This document shows positions 1 through 7,999 of a stretch of DNA of 62,642 bases, in pieces. Under the pieces are notes generated by a model. It made no database searches and was not told the origin of the DNA. It saw nothing but the letters and a program-made list of their open reading frames with translations. The stretch's first letter is position 1, and each line of letters starts with the position of its first letter. The DNA is from Candidatus Gemmiger excrementigallinarum. GTDB taxonomy: Bacteria; Bacillota; Clostridia; Oscillospirales; Ruminococcaceae. The stretch lies in NCBI GenBank assembly GCA_019116445.1, contig DXBP01000031.1, forward strand, positions 1 to 62,642. Reading direction: 5' to 3'. The translations under genes and the position numbers were made by a program.

Positions 1-364
1 CGCCGTTGAGCATCGTCATCAGCTGCAGTTCGTCGATGGCCTTTTCCACGCCTTCAACCGCCTGTTCGCCTTCACTGGCCAGCGAAGGATCATTTTCTTC
101 CTCAATCATCTCCAGCAGCGTTTCGGCTTCCTCGTACTGGGTCGACAGCTTGCCGAACCGCTCCAGCTTGTTCTTGACCTCGCCCATCTCGCTGATGACG
201 CGCTGGCTCTTCTCCTGATCATCGTAAAAACCGGGCAGCGTCATCTGATGTTCCAGCTCCGCCAGGCGCTTTTCGCTGGCTTCGATGGAGAGCGCTTCCC
301 GCAGGTCTTCGACGGAGGTTTTCATGCCGCCGAGTTTTGCTTTCAATTCGTCAATGGTGATCAT
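1..364 (-). CDS. prfB: Peptide chain release factor 2, N-terminal part (cut by window edge)
   Basis: The 121 visible residues match the N-terminal helical domain of RF2, which releases the finished peptide at UGA and UAA stop codons. The segment LPGFYDDQEKSQRVISEMGE is the typical RF2 signature, usually seen as PDFWDDQEKAQKVI. The GGQ and stop-recognition domains lie outside the window. The ATG at 362-364 has an AAGGGG ribosome site upstream. In many bacteria prfB carries an in-frame TGA near codon 25 that needs a +1 frameshift. Here the frame reads through that region (DLREALSIEASEK) without a stop, so this copy appears to lack the autoregulatory frameshift. Confidence 0.85.
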   Translation of the reverse strand, partial: MITIDELKAKLGGMKTSVEDLREALSIEASEKRLAELEHQMTLPGFYDDQEKSQRVISEMGEVKNKLERFGKLSTQYEEAETLLEMIEEENDPSLASEGEQAVEGVEKAIDELQLMTMLNG

Positions 365-486
365 ATCGTTACCCCTTGGTTGGCATAAATTCACATAATA
401 ATAGTATAAACCATATCGGTGAGGTTGTAAAGGGGCTCTTGGCCCCCAAAAAGGCGCCGGAACAGCCAAACTTCATAGAAAATTCT

Positions 487-515
487 TTGCATTTATGGCG
501 ACGATGCGGTATAAT
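487..515 (+). promoter_or_regulatory. Sigma-A promoter for the RING/DUF2628 gene
   Basis: TTGCAT at 487-492 and TATAAT at 510-515 are separated by 17 bases. A GGGAGGA ribosome site and the ATG at 546 follow. Confidence 0.8.
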
Positions 516-545
516 GGCTCTATGCTATTGGGAGGACACATACAC

Positions 546-1577
546 ATGGCACGTTACACTGGAAACCACTGTCCTGTTTGCGAACAGGCTTTTACCGACG
601 ATGATGATATCGTCGTTTGCCCCGACTGCGGCACCCCGTACCATCGCGCCTGCTGGCAGAAAGTCGGTGCTTGTCTGCATCAGTCGGAACACGCCGCCGG
701 TTTTGAATGGAAGCCGGAGTTCGGGCCTGAGGCGGAGGCGGCTGCCCATGCGGCAATCTGCCCCAATTGCGGCACCCACAACGAACCCGGTGCTGCCCGC
801 TGCAGCCACTGCGGCGTTCCCCTGCCCCGACCGGAAAACGACGCCCAATCCCCGGAACAAGCCCAGGAGTCCGGACCGATCTACGCCCGGAACCCCGGGG
901 CTTATGCCCCGCCTGCCGGGAACACGGCCCGGCAGGCTCCCGGCCCGCATATAGATGCCTTCGGCACCGGCGCTGACGGCGCCATTTACCGGCGGGAAGT
1001 CGGCCCCGAAGACCCTATTGACGGCATCAAGGCCCGCCATTGGGCTATCTTCCTGGGGCGCTCCCCGATGTACTATCTCATGCAGTTTTTCCGCATGAGC
1101 GAAACCAAACATCGTATCACCTTCTCGTTCGCAGCCTTCTTCTTCGGCCCTGCGTATCTGTTGTACCGCAAGATGTGGAAAGAGGGAATCCTGACCGCGC
1201 TGCTGTCGGTACTGTTCTATCTGCCGGGGCTGCTGGATTTTGTGGCTTACTATAATCCCGACTTTTTCGGCAGTATGCCCATTGGCTGGCTGCCCGTTGC
1301 TTCCACCATCGGAGAGATCGCCAGCTGGGCGCTGCGTATTGTGCTGGCCCTGTTCGCGGTTTCCTGGTACGAGAAGCACGCCAAAAGCCGCATCGAGAAT
1401 GTCTGCAGCCAGTGCCCCGAAGGACCGGAGCGCACCGAGGCACTGTCCCGCAGCGGCGGCACCAATGTGCTGGCGGCCATTCTGTATTTCGGCCTGATGG
1501 CACTGCTCGAAGTCGCCTTTTTGTATATGGCAGGCCCCGCCTTTATGAACCTGCTGATGTACAGCATTGGCGGATAA
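546..1577 (+). CDS. RING-finger/zinc-ribbon membrane protein with DUF2628-like C-terminus
   Basis: A 343-residue protein of unknown function. Residues ~5-45 hold a RING-like zinc site (CPVCEQ...CPDCGTPYHRACW), as in the prokaryotic RING family. A zinc ribbon follows at ~75-95 (CPNCG...CSHCG), then a Pro/Ala-rich linker. The C-terminal half has about four membrane helices and the AFFFGPAYLLYRKMW motif typical of DUF2628 proteins. The ATG at 546 is chosen over an in-frame ATG at 495 because it follows GGGAGGA and because the promoter -10 box lies downstream of 495. It is probably an envelope protein with cytoplasmic zinc domains. No function can be assigned from context. Confidence 0.75.
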   Translation: MARYTGNHCPVCEQAFTDDDDIVVCPDCGTPYHRACWQKVGACLHQSEHAAGFEWKPEFGPEAEAAAHAAICPNCGTHNEPGAARCSHCGVPLPRPENDAQSPEQAQESGPIYARNPGAYAPPAGNTARQAPGPHIDAFGTGADGAIYRREVGPEDPIDGIKARHWAIFLGRSPMYYLMQFFRMSETKHRITFSFAAFFFGPAYLLYRKMWKEGILTALLSVLFYLPGLLDFVAYYNPDFFGSMPIGWLPVASTIGEIASWALRIVLALFAVSWYEKHAKSRIENVCSQCPEGPERTEALSRSGGTNVLAAILYFGLMALLEVAFLYMAGPAFMNLLMYSIGG

Positions 1578-1585
1578 ACGAAAAA

Positions 1586-1610
1586 TTCCGGCCCTTGTGA
1601 AACGGCCGGG
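1586..1610 (+). terminator. Possible weak terminator or processing hairpin
   Basis: CCGGCC and GGCCGG form a short stem around a ~10-base loop just after the RING gene. No clean T-tract follows, so termination would be partial and read-through into the nucleotidyltransferase gene is likely. Confidence 0.35.
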
Positions 1611-1651
1611 CCAATAATAAAACGCATTTTTGTGAAAAGCAGGAGGAACCT

Positions 1652-2581
1652 ATGAAAACAGCATTGGTTATCATGGCAGCCGGCATCGGCTCCCGTTTCG
1701 GCGGTGGCATCAAGCAGCTGGCCGCTGTCGGCCCCAACGGCGAGATCATCATGGACTACTCCATCCATGATGCCATTGAAGCCGGTTTTGACAAAATCGT
1801 CTTTATCATCCGCCATGACATCGAGCAGGCCTTCAAGGAAGCCATCGGCGACCGCATCGAAGCCACCTGCAAGGAGTTGGGCGTGGAGATTGCCTACGCC
1901 TTCCAGGCGTTGGAGAACGTACCGGAAGGTTGTTCTGTTCCGGAGGGTCGCACCAAGCCCTGGGGTACCGGCCAGGCCGTGCTGGCCTGCAAGGGAATCC
2001 TGCAGGAGCCTTTCGCGGTTATCAACGCCGACGACTACTACGGCAAGGAGGCGTTTGTGCAGCTGCACGACTTCCTGCAGGGATATGATCCCGCCGAGCC
2101 CGGTAAACTGTGCATGGCCGGTTTTGTGCTGAAAAACACCCTGAGCGACAACGGCGCCGTGACCCGCGGCATCTGCCAGATGAACGACGAACAGTATCTG
2201 ACCGGCGTTCTGGAAACCAGCGGCATTGAAAAGACCGCGGACGGCGCGGCTGCCGGCGGTAAATCCATTGACATCAACAGCCTTGTTTCGATGAATATGT
2301 GGGGCCTGACTCCTGCTTTCGTGGATCTGCTGGAAGCCGGGTTTGTGGAGTTTTTTGAAAAAGCCGCACCCGTCAACCCGCTGAAGGCAGAATACCTGCT
2401 GCCCATCTATATCGATGAATTGCTGCACGCGGGTAAGGTCAGCGTGAAGGTGCTGCCCACCCACGACAAGTGGTTCGGTGTCACCTATGCCGAGGACAAA
2501 CAGCTCGTCATCGACAGCTTTGCCAAACTGGTGGCCGACGGTGTCTACCGCAAAGACCTCTTCAGCGATCTGAAAAAATAA
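1652..2581 (+). CDS. Sugar-1-phosphate nucleotidyltransferase-like protein
   Basis: A 309-residue protein with the GT-A nucleotidyltransferase fold. The N-terminal motif VIMAAGIGSRFGGGIKQL is the NTP-binding loop, and INADDYYG at ~130 matches the metal-binding aspartate region. Relatives transfer a nucleotide from UTP, CTP or similar to a sugar phosphate for polysaccharide or glycolipid precursors. The exact sugar and nucleotide cannot be read from the sequence. The start has a strong GGAGGA site. It lies 75 bases after the RING protein gene and ends in a strong terminator. It is not a canonical GalU, lacking that family's typical spacing. Confidence 0.75.
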   Translation: MKTALVIMAAGIGSRFGGGIKQLAAVGPNGEIIMDYSIHDAIEAGFDKIVFIIRHDIEQAFKEAIGDRIEATCKELGVEIAYAFQALENVPEGCSVPEGRTKPWGTGQAVLACKGILQEPFAVINADDYYGKEAFVQLHDFLQGYDPAEPGKLCMAGFVLKNTLSDNGAVTRGICQMNDEQYLTGVLETSGIEKTADGAAAGGKSIDINSLVSMNMWGLTPAFVDLLEAGFVEFFEKAAPVNPLKAEYLLPIYIDELLHAGKVSVKVLPTHDKWFGVTYAEDKQLVIDSFAKLVADGVYRKDLFSDLKK

Positions 2582-2592
2582 AATTCCTGCCT

Positions 2593-2628
2593 ATCCCCTG
2601 CCGGTTTTATATCGGCAGGGGATTTTTC
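2593..2628 (+). terminator. Intrinsic terminator after nucleotidyltransferase gene
   Basis: ATCCCCTGCCG and CGGCAGGGGAT form an 11-bp stem followed by TTTTC. Confidence 0.9.
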
Positions 2629-2629
2629 A

Positions 2630-2658
2630 TTGACAATGGTACGACAAAATGCGACAAT
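2630..2658 (+). promoter_or_regulatory. Promoter for WG-repeat lipoprotein gene
   Basis: A consensus TTGACA (2630-2635) is followed after 17 bases by GACAAT (2653-2658). It starts right after the preceding terminator. Confidence 0.6.
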
Positions 2659-2716
2659 AAAAGAAAGATAACAGCCCCTTCTCTATCGCACAAAATGGCG
2701 AAAGGTGGTGCCGGTG

Positions 2717-4081
2717 ATGAAACGTCTTGTCCTTCTTTCCGCGTTGCTTCTGGGATTGTCTGCCTGTACGCCCGCCTTGCAGAAGCCGCCTCTCGCTGAC
2801 ACGCCGGAAACTGCCGGCACACAGGAAACCGCAGAAGAGACCCTCTCTGCTTCTTCCGGCAGTACTGTTCCGGAGGCTGCCGTTTCGATGCCGGAATCGT
2901 TGCAAGCCATGGATCTGGATGTACTGCCCTACGAAGAAATCCGGCTGGTCTACCATTTCACCCAGTTTGATCCGCCGCTCAGCGGCTACTATACCATGTC
3001 CCAAAACGGGCGCTGGGGATTGATGCGCAACGACGGCAGCATGGTCTTACCCTGTGAATTTGATCAGCCTATTGCCATGTGCTCCGACGGTGCGCCCCAA
3101 CAGCCCGCCTGGCTCGCCTTCAAAGAGAATGCCGACGCCTCTTTCTGGACCTCTACCGGGCAATACCTTACCACGGTGGGGGAAGGGCGTATCTGCCACG
3201 GAGAGCATTGCGGCCCCGGTTATGAGCTCTATTTTTGGGACGAATCCACTGACCGTATGTTTGCCTACATCGGCAGCCTGGGCCCCGGTATGCCCACGCA
3301 CATTTCTCCCGGCCAGCAGGAAAGTCGCGGCTGGTGGTTTCCCACCCGACCCGGCACGCTGATTCAGGAAAGCTGGGGGCTGACTGTAGACTATGATGCC
3401 GGCGCTGCCTTCCGCTATCGTTCCGCGGAAGGCACGCCCCTCAACAACTACGAATACCAACAGGCCGAGTTATTCTATAACGGTGCTTTATTAGCAGCGG
3501 CACGGCGCGGCAACAAATGGGTCTACCTGGACGGTTACGGCAGAGAAGTAACTTTCCCGGTCTATGATCCGGTGTACTGGAGCATCTGGGCCGATACCGG
3601 CTACGCTTCTCCCCTGCTGAACGGATACGCCGCCGTAAGCCGCGATGGAAAATATGGTCTATTGGACAGTGCGGGACTGGAATACCTGCCCTGTGAGTAC
3701 CAGGGGCTTGTGTGGGACGGCGGTCTTGGCTGGCTGAAGATGGATGACGGTTGGCATGCATTCCGGATTCCCAGTGCCGCGGTCCCGACCCTGGCACCTT
3801 ATGGACAAACCGATGAAGAAGACGACCTGTGCCTGGTCCCGCTGACCACCGTTTTCCCGGACACCTATCCGGGCAACGGACGCCGTACCGACTACACTAC
3901 CATACGGGATGACAACCTGAATGTACGCGCTGGTCCCGGCACCCAATATGAAAAAATCGGCAGCATACCGCCGGGGTCCGCCGTGCGGGAGCTGGGGACC
4001 AGCAGCACGGTTCCCGGCTGGACGTTTGTGCTGTACCAGGACTGGCTGCGTGGTTGGGTCAGCACCCAATATCTGGAATAA
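2717..4081 (+). CDS. WG-repeat lipoprotein with C-terminal SH3b domain
   Basis: A 454-residue predicted lipoprotein. The signal peptide MKRLVLLSALLLGLSAC ends in a lipobox with Cys17, so the protein should be anchored on the outer face of the membrane. WG/KWG-type repeats occur at ~85-105 (MSQNGRWGLMRNDGSMVLPC) and ~300-325 (DGKYGLLDSAGLEYLPC). A bacterial SH3 domain fills the last ~60 residues (NLNVRAGPGTQYEKIGSIP) and probably binds cell wall. The ATG at 2717 is preferred to an upstream GTG because AAAGGTGG lies at the right distance. It is a clear paralogue of the lipoprotein at 60111-61202. The substrate or partner is unknown. Confidence 0.8.
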   Translation: MKRLVLLSALLLGLSACTPALQKPPLADTPETAGTQETAEETLSASSGSTVPEAAVSMPESLQAMDLDVLPYEEIRLVYHFTQFDPPLSGYYTMSQNGRWGLMRNDGSMVLPCEFDQPIAMCSDGAPQQPAWLAFKENADASFWTSTGQYLTTVGEGRICHGEHCGPGYELYFWDESTDRMFAYIGSLGPGMPTHISPGQQESRGWWFPTRPGTLIQESWGLTVDYDAGAAFRYRSAEGTPLNNYEYQQAELFYNGALLAAARRGNKWVYLDGYGREVTFPVYDPVYWSIWADTGYASPLLNGYAAVSRDGKYGLLDSAGLEYLPCEYQGLVWDGGLGWLKMDDGWHAFRIPSAAVPTLAPYGQTDEEDDLCLVPLTTVFPDTYPGNGRRTDYTTIRDDNLNVRAGPGTQYEKIGSIPPGSAVRELGTSSTVPGWTFVLYQDWLRGWVSTQYLE

Positions 4082-4199
4082 TGTTGCCTTGTGCATGAAA
4101 ACTGCAAAAGCATGACACGCAGTGCTATGGAAAACGGAGGTTTTTTGCGGTATGGTTAGTACAACAGAACCGAAAACACACCGCTACAGGAGGGCAACT

Positions 4200-5783
4200 A
4201 TGGCAAACAAAGAATTTGACTGCACGGCATTGACCCCGGAACAGCGCGATGCACGTCTGGCCTTGGACGTGGAGCGCCTGCTGCGTTTCGGACGCAAGCA
4301 CAAACTCATCAAAGATCTGGATGTTCTGGTGGCACGCAACACCTTGCTGGATCTGCTGGCTCTGAGCGCGCCCAGCGAGGCAAAGCCCCCGAAAGAAAAT
4401 CCCGAAACGCCCGCGGCACTGCTGGACGAGATGGTCGAACTGGCGGCCCAGAAAGGCCTGTTTGACGGTGCGGTGCCTCAGTTCCGTATCAACTTCGAAA
4501 CTCGTCTGATGGGCGCGCTGATGCCCCGTGAGAGCGAAGTATGCAAGAAGTTCAAAAAGCTGTACGAGCGCAAGGGCGCCAAGGCAGCTACCGACTGGTT
4601 CTATGATCTGTGTGTGGTTTCCAACTACATCCGCACGGCCCAGATCGCCAAGAACATTCAGTGGACGACGGATACCCCCTATGGTGATCTGGAAATTACC
4701 ATCAACCTTACCAAGCCGGAAAAAGACCCCAAGACCATTGCGCTGGAGCGCCTGCAGCCGAAGTCCGGTTACCCTGCCTGCATGCTCTGCAAAGAGAACA
4801 TCGGCTATGCGGGCCGCATCAACTTCCCCGCACGCCAGACCCATCGCATCGTGCCCATCACGCTGGCAGGCCAGCAGTTCTATCTGCAGTACAGCCCCTA
4901 TGCGTACTTCCATGAGCACTGCATCATGCTGCATGAAACCCACAAGCCTATGGAGATGGACCGCCAGACTCTGGCGGAGATCTTTGATTTCGTTTCACAG
5001 TTCCCCCATTACACTTGTGGTTCCAACGCCGATCTGCCTATTGTGGGCGGCAGCATCCTGAGCCACAGCCATTTCCAGGGCGGTCGGTATGTGTTCCCCA
5101 TGCAGAAGGCTTCCGTTGCCGTACCCATGACTGATATCCGCTATCCCGGTGTCAAGGCCGGCATCCTGAACTGGCCAGTTTCCGCCGTTCGGCTGGTTGG
5201 CCGCAGCAGTCAGCAGATGCAGATCGTGGCCAACAACATCCTGACCGCATGGCGCAACTACGACGATGAAAGTGTAGGGGTTCTGTCCCATACCGGGGAT
5301 ACCCCCCACAACACCGTAACGCCTATCCTGCACTATGACGAAAAGGACGGTTATATCCTGGATCTGGCGCTGCGCAACAACCGCACCAGCGAGGAGTACC
5401 CCGACGGCATCTTCCATCCTCATAAGGAATACCACAATATCAAGAAAGAAAATATCGGCCTGATCGAAGTCATGGGCCTGGCGATTCTGCCTGCCCGACT
5501 GAAAGACCAGGGCGCCCAGATTGCCGAGATCCTGGCCGGGCAGCAGCCCAATACCAGCCGAGAAGAAGGTTCTCCGCTGGCGGTACACGCCGACTGGATC
5601 GACCAGCTGATTGCCAAATACGGCACCAACCTGGCCCCGCAGGACGCCAACAACGTTGTGAAGCGGGAAATCGGCACGGTGTTCAGCCATGTGCTGGAGA
5701 ATGCCGGCGTCTTTAAACAGGACAAGGAAGGCCAGGCCGCGTTCCTGCGCTTTATGCAGAGCGTCGGTTTTAAAGCCATCTGA
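4200..5783 (+). CDS. galT: UDP-glucose--hexose-1-phosphate uridylyltransferase, class II
   Basis: A 527-residue GalT of the class II type found in Firmicutes. It swaps UMP between UDP-glucose and galactose-1-phosphate in the Leloir pathway. Supporting segments are ACMLCKENIGYAGR, the nucleotide-site run GGSILSHSHFQGGRYVFPMQ, and the N-terminal dimer region with VERLLRFGRKHKLI. The length fits class II and not the ~350-residue class I enzymes. The ATG at 4200 has GGAGGG upstream; an in-frame ATG at 4122 lacks a good site. galK and galE are not in the window. A strong hairpin terminator follows. Confidence 0.92.
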   Translation: MANKEFDCTALTPEQRDARLALDVERLLRFGRKHKLIKDLDVLVARNTLLDLLALSAPSEAKPPKENPETPAALLDEMVELAAQKGLFDGAVPQFRINFETRLMGALMPRESEVCKKFKKLYERKGAKAATDWFYDLCVVSNYIRTAQIAKNIQWTTDTPYGDLEITINLTKPEKDPKTIALERLQPKSGYPACMLCKENIGYAGRINFPARQTHRIVPITLAGQQFYLQYSPYAYFHEHCIMLHETHKPMEMDRQTLAEIFDFVSQFPHYTCGSNADLPIVGGSILSHSHFQGGRYVFPMQKASVAVPMTDIRYPGVKAGILNWPVSAVRLVGRSSQQMQIVANNILTAWRNYDDESVGVLSHTGDTPHNTVTPILHYDEKDGYILDLALRNNRTSEEYPDGIFHPHKEYHNIKKENIGLIEVMGLAILPARLKDQGAQIAEILAGQQPNTSREEGSPLAVHADWIDQLIAKYGTNLAPQDANNVVKREIGTVFSHVLENAGVFKQDKEGQAAFLRFMQSVGFKAI

Positions 5784-5796
5784 TCATTGTACACAA

Positions 5797-5836
5797 AGCC
5801 CCGGGAAAGGCAAATGCCCTTCCCGGGGTTTTATAT
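5797..5836 (+). terminator. Terminator after galT
   Basis: CCCCGGGAAAGG pairs with CCCTTCCCGGGG and is followed by TTTTATATATTTT. Confidence 0.88.
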
Positions 5837-5949
5837 ATTTTCGGAAAGTGTGTATACCAAGAAAGGTCCGTAGTCCTGGTCTGAGTAAATCGGGAATTTT
5901 GATCTGCAGGTATAGGACCTTCTGTTTTTGGCTGTATCTATTGTGATAA

Positions 5950-5985
5950 ACAAAAAAACTCCGAACCAAAGCGGTTCGGAGTTTG
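5950..5985 (-). terminator. Terminator of tRNA-Ala
   Basis: On the minus strand ACTCCGAACC and GGTTCGGAGT form a 10-bp stem followed by seven T residues. Confidence 0.9.
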
Positions 5986-6061
5986 TGGTGGAGATGAGGG
6001 GGATCGAACCCCTTACCTCCTGCATGCCATGCAGGCGCTCTCCCAGGTGAGCTACACCCCC
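5986..6061 (-). tRNA. tRNA-Ala(GGC), CCA encoded
   Basis: A 76-base cloverleaf on the minus strand begins GGGGGTGTAGCTCA. The anticodon stem is CCTGC/GCAGG around the loop ATGGCAT, so the anticodon is GGC (alanine). The T-loop GGTTCGATCCC and a genomic CCA end are present. It has its own consensus promoter and terminator and is a single-gene transcript. Confidence 0.95.
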
Positions 6062-6095
6062 ACGGGTTTTGCTGTTTATTTCTGACAGCTTTATT

Positions 6096-6124
6096 ATTAT
6101 AGCAACGACGTTCCGAAATGTCAA
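6096..6124 (-). promoter_or_regulatory. Consensus promoter of tRNA-Ala
   Basis: TTGACA (6119-6124) and TATAAT (6096-6101) on the minus strand are separated by exactly 17 bases. Confidence 0.92.
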
Positions 6125-6183
6125 GCACATTTTAAAATAAAATTGCCTTTTTTGGCATTATTTTCAAAGGTGCTCCCCATTGC

Positions 6184-6225
6184 TTGACAAGGACGTGGAT
6201 ACACCTTATAATGAACATTGTTCAT
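6184..6225 (+). promoter_or_regulatory. Promoter and overlapping TetR operator
   Basis: TTGACA (6184-6189), a 17-base spacer and TATAAT (6207-6212) form a perfect promoter. The last bases of the -10 box run straight into the palindrome ATGAACATTGTTCAT (6211-6225). The same TGAACA-W-TGTTCA site recurs at 6874-6886 before the next gene, so it is the likely operator of the TetR protein encoded here. Confidence 0.85.
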
Positions 6226-6239
6226 ATTGAGGTGATGCT

Positions 6240-6821
6240 ATGAAGCCCGCTGCTACATCCAAAGAGGAAATCCTTGCCGCCTGCCGGGAATTGATTCACC
6301 GGCAAGGCGGCACCGCGCTCAACGTACGCGAAGTTGCTGCTGCCTGCGGCATTTCGGTGGGAACGGTCTACAATTATTTCGGCTCCAAGGCTGACCTGGT
6401 GGGGGCCGCCGTGGAAAGCGTATGGTACGACATTTTCCGCTGCGCTGACGATGGCAGTGCCTTTGCCACCACGCAGGATTGCGTACGCTGGTTGTTTGAG
6501 CGCCTTGCCTATGGCAATGCCCAGTATCCGGGATTTTTTACCCTTCACTCTGCCAGTTTTGTGAACCAGGACCGACCGGAAGGCAAAGTACGGATGCAAA
6601 AAACCTGGGAACACATTATGGAAATGTTGTGCAAGGTTTTACAGCAAGACCCTTTGATTCGTCCCGGCGTATTCTGCGATGCCTTTACAACGGAGCAGTT
6701 TGCAGACATTCTGTTTTCCTTGATATTGGCGGCGCAGCTGCGCGGCCAATATAGCGCAGACACCGTACTGCAACTGGTGGATCGGATGCTCTATCAAATG
6801 CCCTGCACCGGCACTGCATAA
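6240..6821 (+). CDS. TetR/AcrR-family transcriptional regulator
   Basis: A 193-residue repressor. The N-terminal helix-turn-helix is clear at ~8-50: ILAACRELIHRQGGTALNVR, then EVAAACGISVGTVYNYFGSK, the standard TetR DNA-binding signature. The C-terminal helical ligand domain is not recognisable to a specific class. The promoter carries a palindromic operator overlapping the -10 box, so autorepression is likely. A copy of the operator sits in the same position before the downstream membrane protein gene. The two genes probably form a repressor-target pair that responds to a small molecule. The effector is unknown. Confidence 0.9.
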   Translation: MKPAATSKEEILAACRELIHRQGGTALNVREVAAACGISVGTVYNYFGSKADLVGAAVESVWYDIFRCADDGSAFATTQDCVRWLFERLAYGNAQYPGFFTLHSASFVNQDRPEGKVRMQKTWEHIMEMLCKVLQQDPLIRPGVFCDAFTTEQFADILFSLILAAQLRGQYSADTVLQLVDRMLYQMPCTGTA

Positions 6822-6838
6822 CTCTTTTGTACCGCAAG

Positions 6839-6860
6839 CCTCCCCCGCGGGGAGGTTTTT
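6839..6860 (+). terminator. Terminator of the tetR gene
   Basis: CCTCCCC and GGGGAGG form a 7-bp GC stem with a CGC loop, followed by TTTTT. Confidence 0.88.
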
Positions 6861-6868
6861 CATAGCTC

Positions 6869-6886
6869 TAAAATGAACAATGTTCA
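6869..6886 (+). promoter_or_regulatory. -10 box and second TetR operator before the 6912 membrane gene
   Basis: TAAAAT (6869-6874) runs into TGAACAATGTTCA (6874-6886). The geometry is the same as at the tetR promoter. No good -35 box is visible, which would suit a weak or activator-dependent promoter. Confidence 0.7.
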
Positions 6887-6911
6887 AAAAGCATCAGAAA
6901 GGACTCTTTTT

Positions 6912-7577
6912 ATGCAAGCCATTATGGAAACCACCTTTGACGCGGTCTATCTCGTAACTGTCATCACCCTGGGAATTCTTATGATACGTCAGCCTAAAGC
7001 GGCCAAACAGTTCCGTCTGTTTGGCTGGATGGCAATTGTACTCGGCGCCGGAGATGCTTTTCATCTGGTCCCCCGCGCCTGGGCGCTTTGCACCACCGGC
7101 CTGGAAAATTACACCTTTGCGCTGGGCCTGGGTAAAGCCATCACCTCTGTAACAATGACCGTCTTTTATGTACTTCTGTATTACGTGTGGCGGCTGCGCT
7201 ACCATGTACAGGGCCAAAACACGCTGACCGCAGCGATTTACGCTTTGGCCGGGCTGCGCGTACTGCTTTGCCTGATGCCGCAAAATCAGTGGTTCAGTGC
7301 CGCGGCACCGCTCTCCTGGGGAATTTACCGCAATATCCCGTTTGCCTTATTGGGCCTGCTGATCATCATACTGTTCTACCGCAGCGCCAAAGCGCAGCAA
7401 GACAAAGCCTTCCGCTGGATGTGGCTTACCATCGTGTTGAGTTTTGCCTTCTACATTCCGGTGGTTCTGTGGGCAGACACAATTCCCATGATCGGTATGC
7501 TGATGATTCCCAAGACCTGCGCCTATGTCTGGACGGTGGTGATTGGCTACCGTGCCATGAAGCAGGAAACGGCATAA
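6912..7577 (+). CDS. Multi-pass membrane protein, probable TetR target
   Basis: A 221-residue integral membrane protein with about six to seven hydrophobic helices, for example VYLVTVITLGILMI, ALLGLLIIILFY and TIVLSFAFYIPVVLW. I do not recognise the family. The ATG at 6912 follows GAAAGGA with good spacing. An upstream in-frame ATG at 6873 lies inside the palindromic operator and is an unlikely start. Because the TetR operator precedes it, the protein may be an effector-induced transporter or membrane sensor. A terminator hairpin follows the stop. Confidence 0.65.
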   Translation: MQAIMETTFDAVYLVTVITLGILMIRQPKAAKQFRLFGWMAIVLGAGDAFHLVPRAWALCTTGLENYTFALGLGKAITSVTMTVFYVLLYYVWRLRYHVQGQNTLTAAIYALAGLRVLLCLMPQNQWFSAAAPLSWGIYRNIPFALLGLLIIILFYRSAKAQQDKAFRWMWLTIVLSFAFYIPVVLWADTIPMIGMLMIPKTCAYVWTVVIGYRAMKQETA

Positions 7578-7586
7578 CATTTTTCT

Positions 7587-7622
7587 AAGGGCAGTCCGCC
7601 AGGGCTGCCCTGTTATATTTTC
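7587..7622 (+). terminator. Terminator after the 6912 membrane protein gene
   Basis: AGGGCAG and CTGCCCT pair around a ~10-base loop. The tail is T-rich but interrupted (TGTTATATTTT). Confidence 0.65.
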
Positions 7623-7956
7623 CGTGTAAGGTTTCTTTTTACAAGGTGTAAGAGTGTTCTTCGGGCGTTCCCTTCCTTGTTTCTCCGGATTCTGGAACGA
7701 TTACAGGAGACCGCTTCTTCTTATCTGCCCTTTATAAGAAAACCCCATTGCGCAATAAGGCAAAACTGAAAAGGATTGCTCCCCCCCTCTCCCTGCTGCA
7801 AAGCCCTCTGCCGGTTGCTTTGCAAAGCAAAAATCCTCCGGGGCGGCCACACCTTTGCAAGCACATAAGAAAAGGCCGGAAGAAGCCGCTTTCCCTTCGG
7901 GAGCGGCCTGTTCCGGCTTTTGCGGTTTGCTGCAAACTTTTCAGAAGAAAAAGAAA
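7623..7956. other. Gene-poor interval with palindrome and nested hairpin
   Basis: No convincing gene lies in these 334 bases. Short open frames exist on both strands but have no ribosome sites and low-complexity composition. Two structures stand out. One is the perfect 16-bp palindrome TTGCTTTGCAAAGCAA at 7815-7830. The other is a nested hairpin at 7871-7921, with GCCGGAA/TTCCGGC outside GCCGCT/AGCGGC and CCC/GGG. It has T-runs on both strands, so it may be a bidirectional terminator or the 3' end of a small RNA. Confidence 0.4.
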
Positions 7957-7999
7957 AACCTTATCTGTACCCAACGTTTGGGCTTAGATAAGGTTTTCA
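7957..7999 (-). terminator. Terminator of tRNA-Val
   Basis: On the minus strand ACCTTATCT pairs with AGATAAGGT, with an inner CCCAA/TTGGG stem, and TTTTTC follows. Confidence 0.88.

Noticed and set aside
5831-6130. Open frames across the tRNA-Ala gene
   Set aside because: They translate the tRNA and its promoter; the product AHLGERLHGMQEVRGSIP is a common mis-annotation of tRNA sequence.
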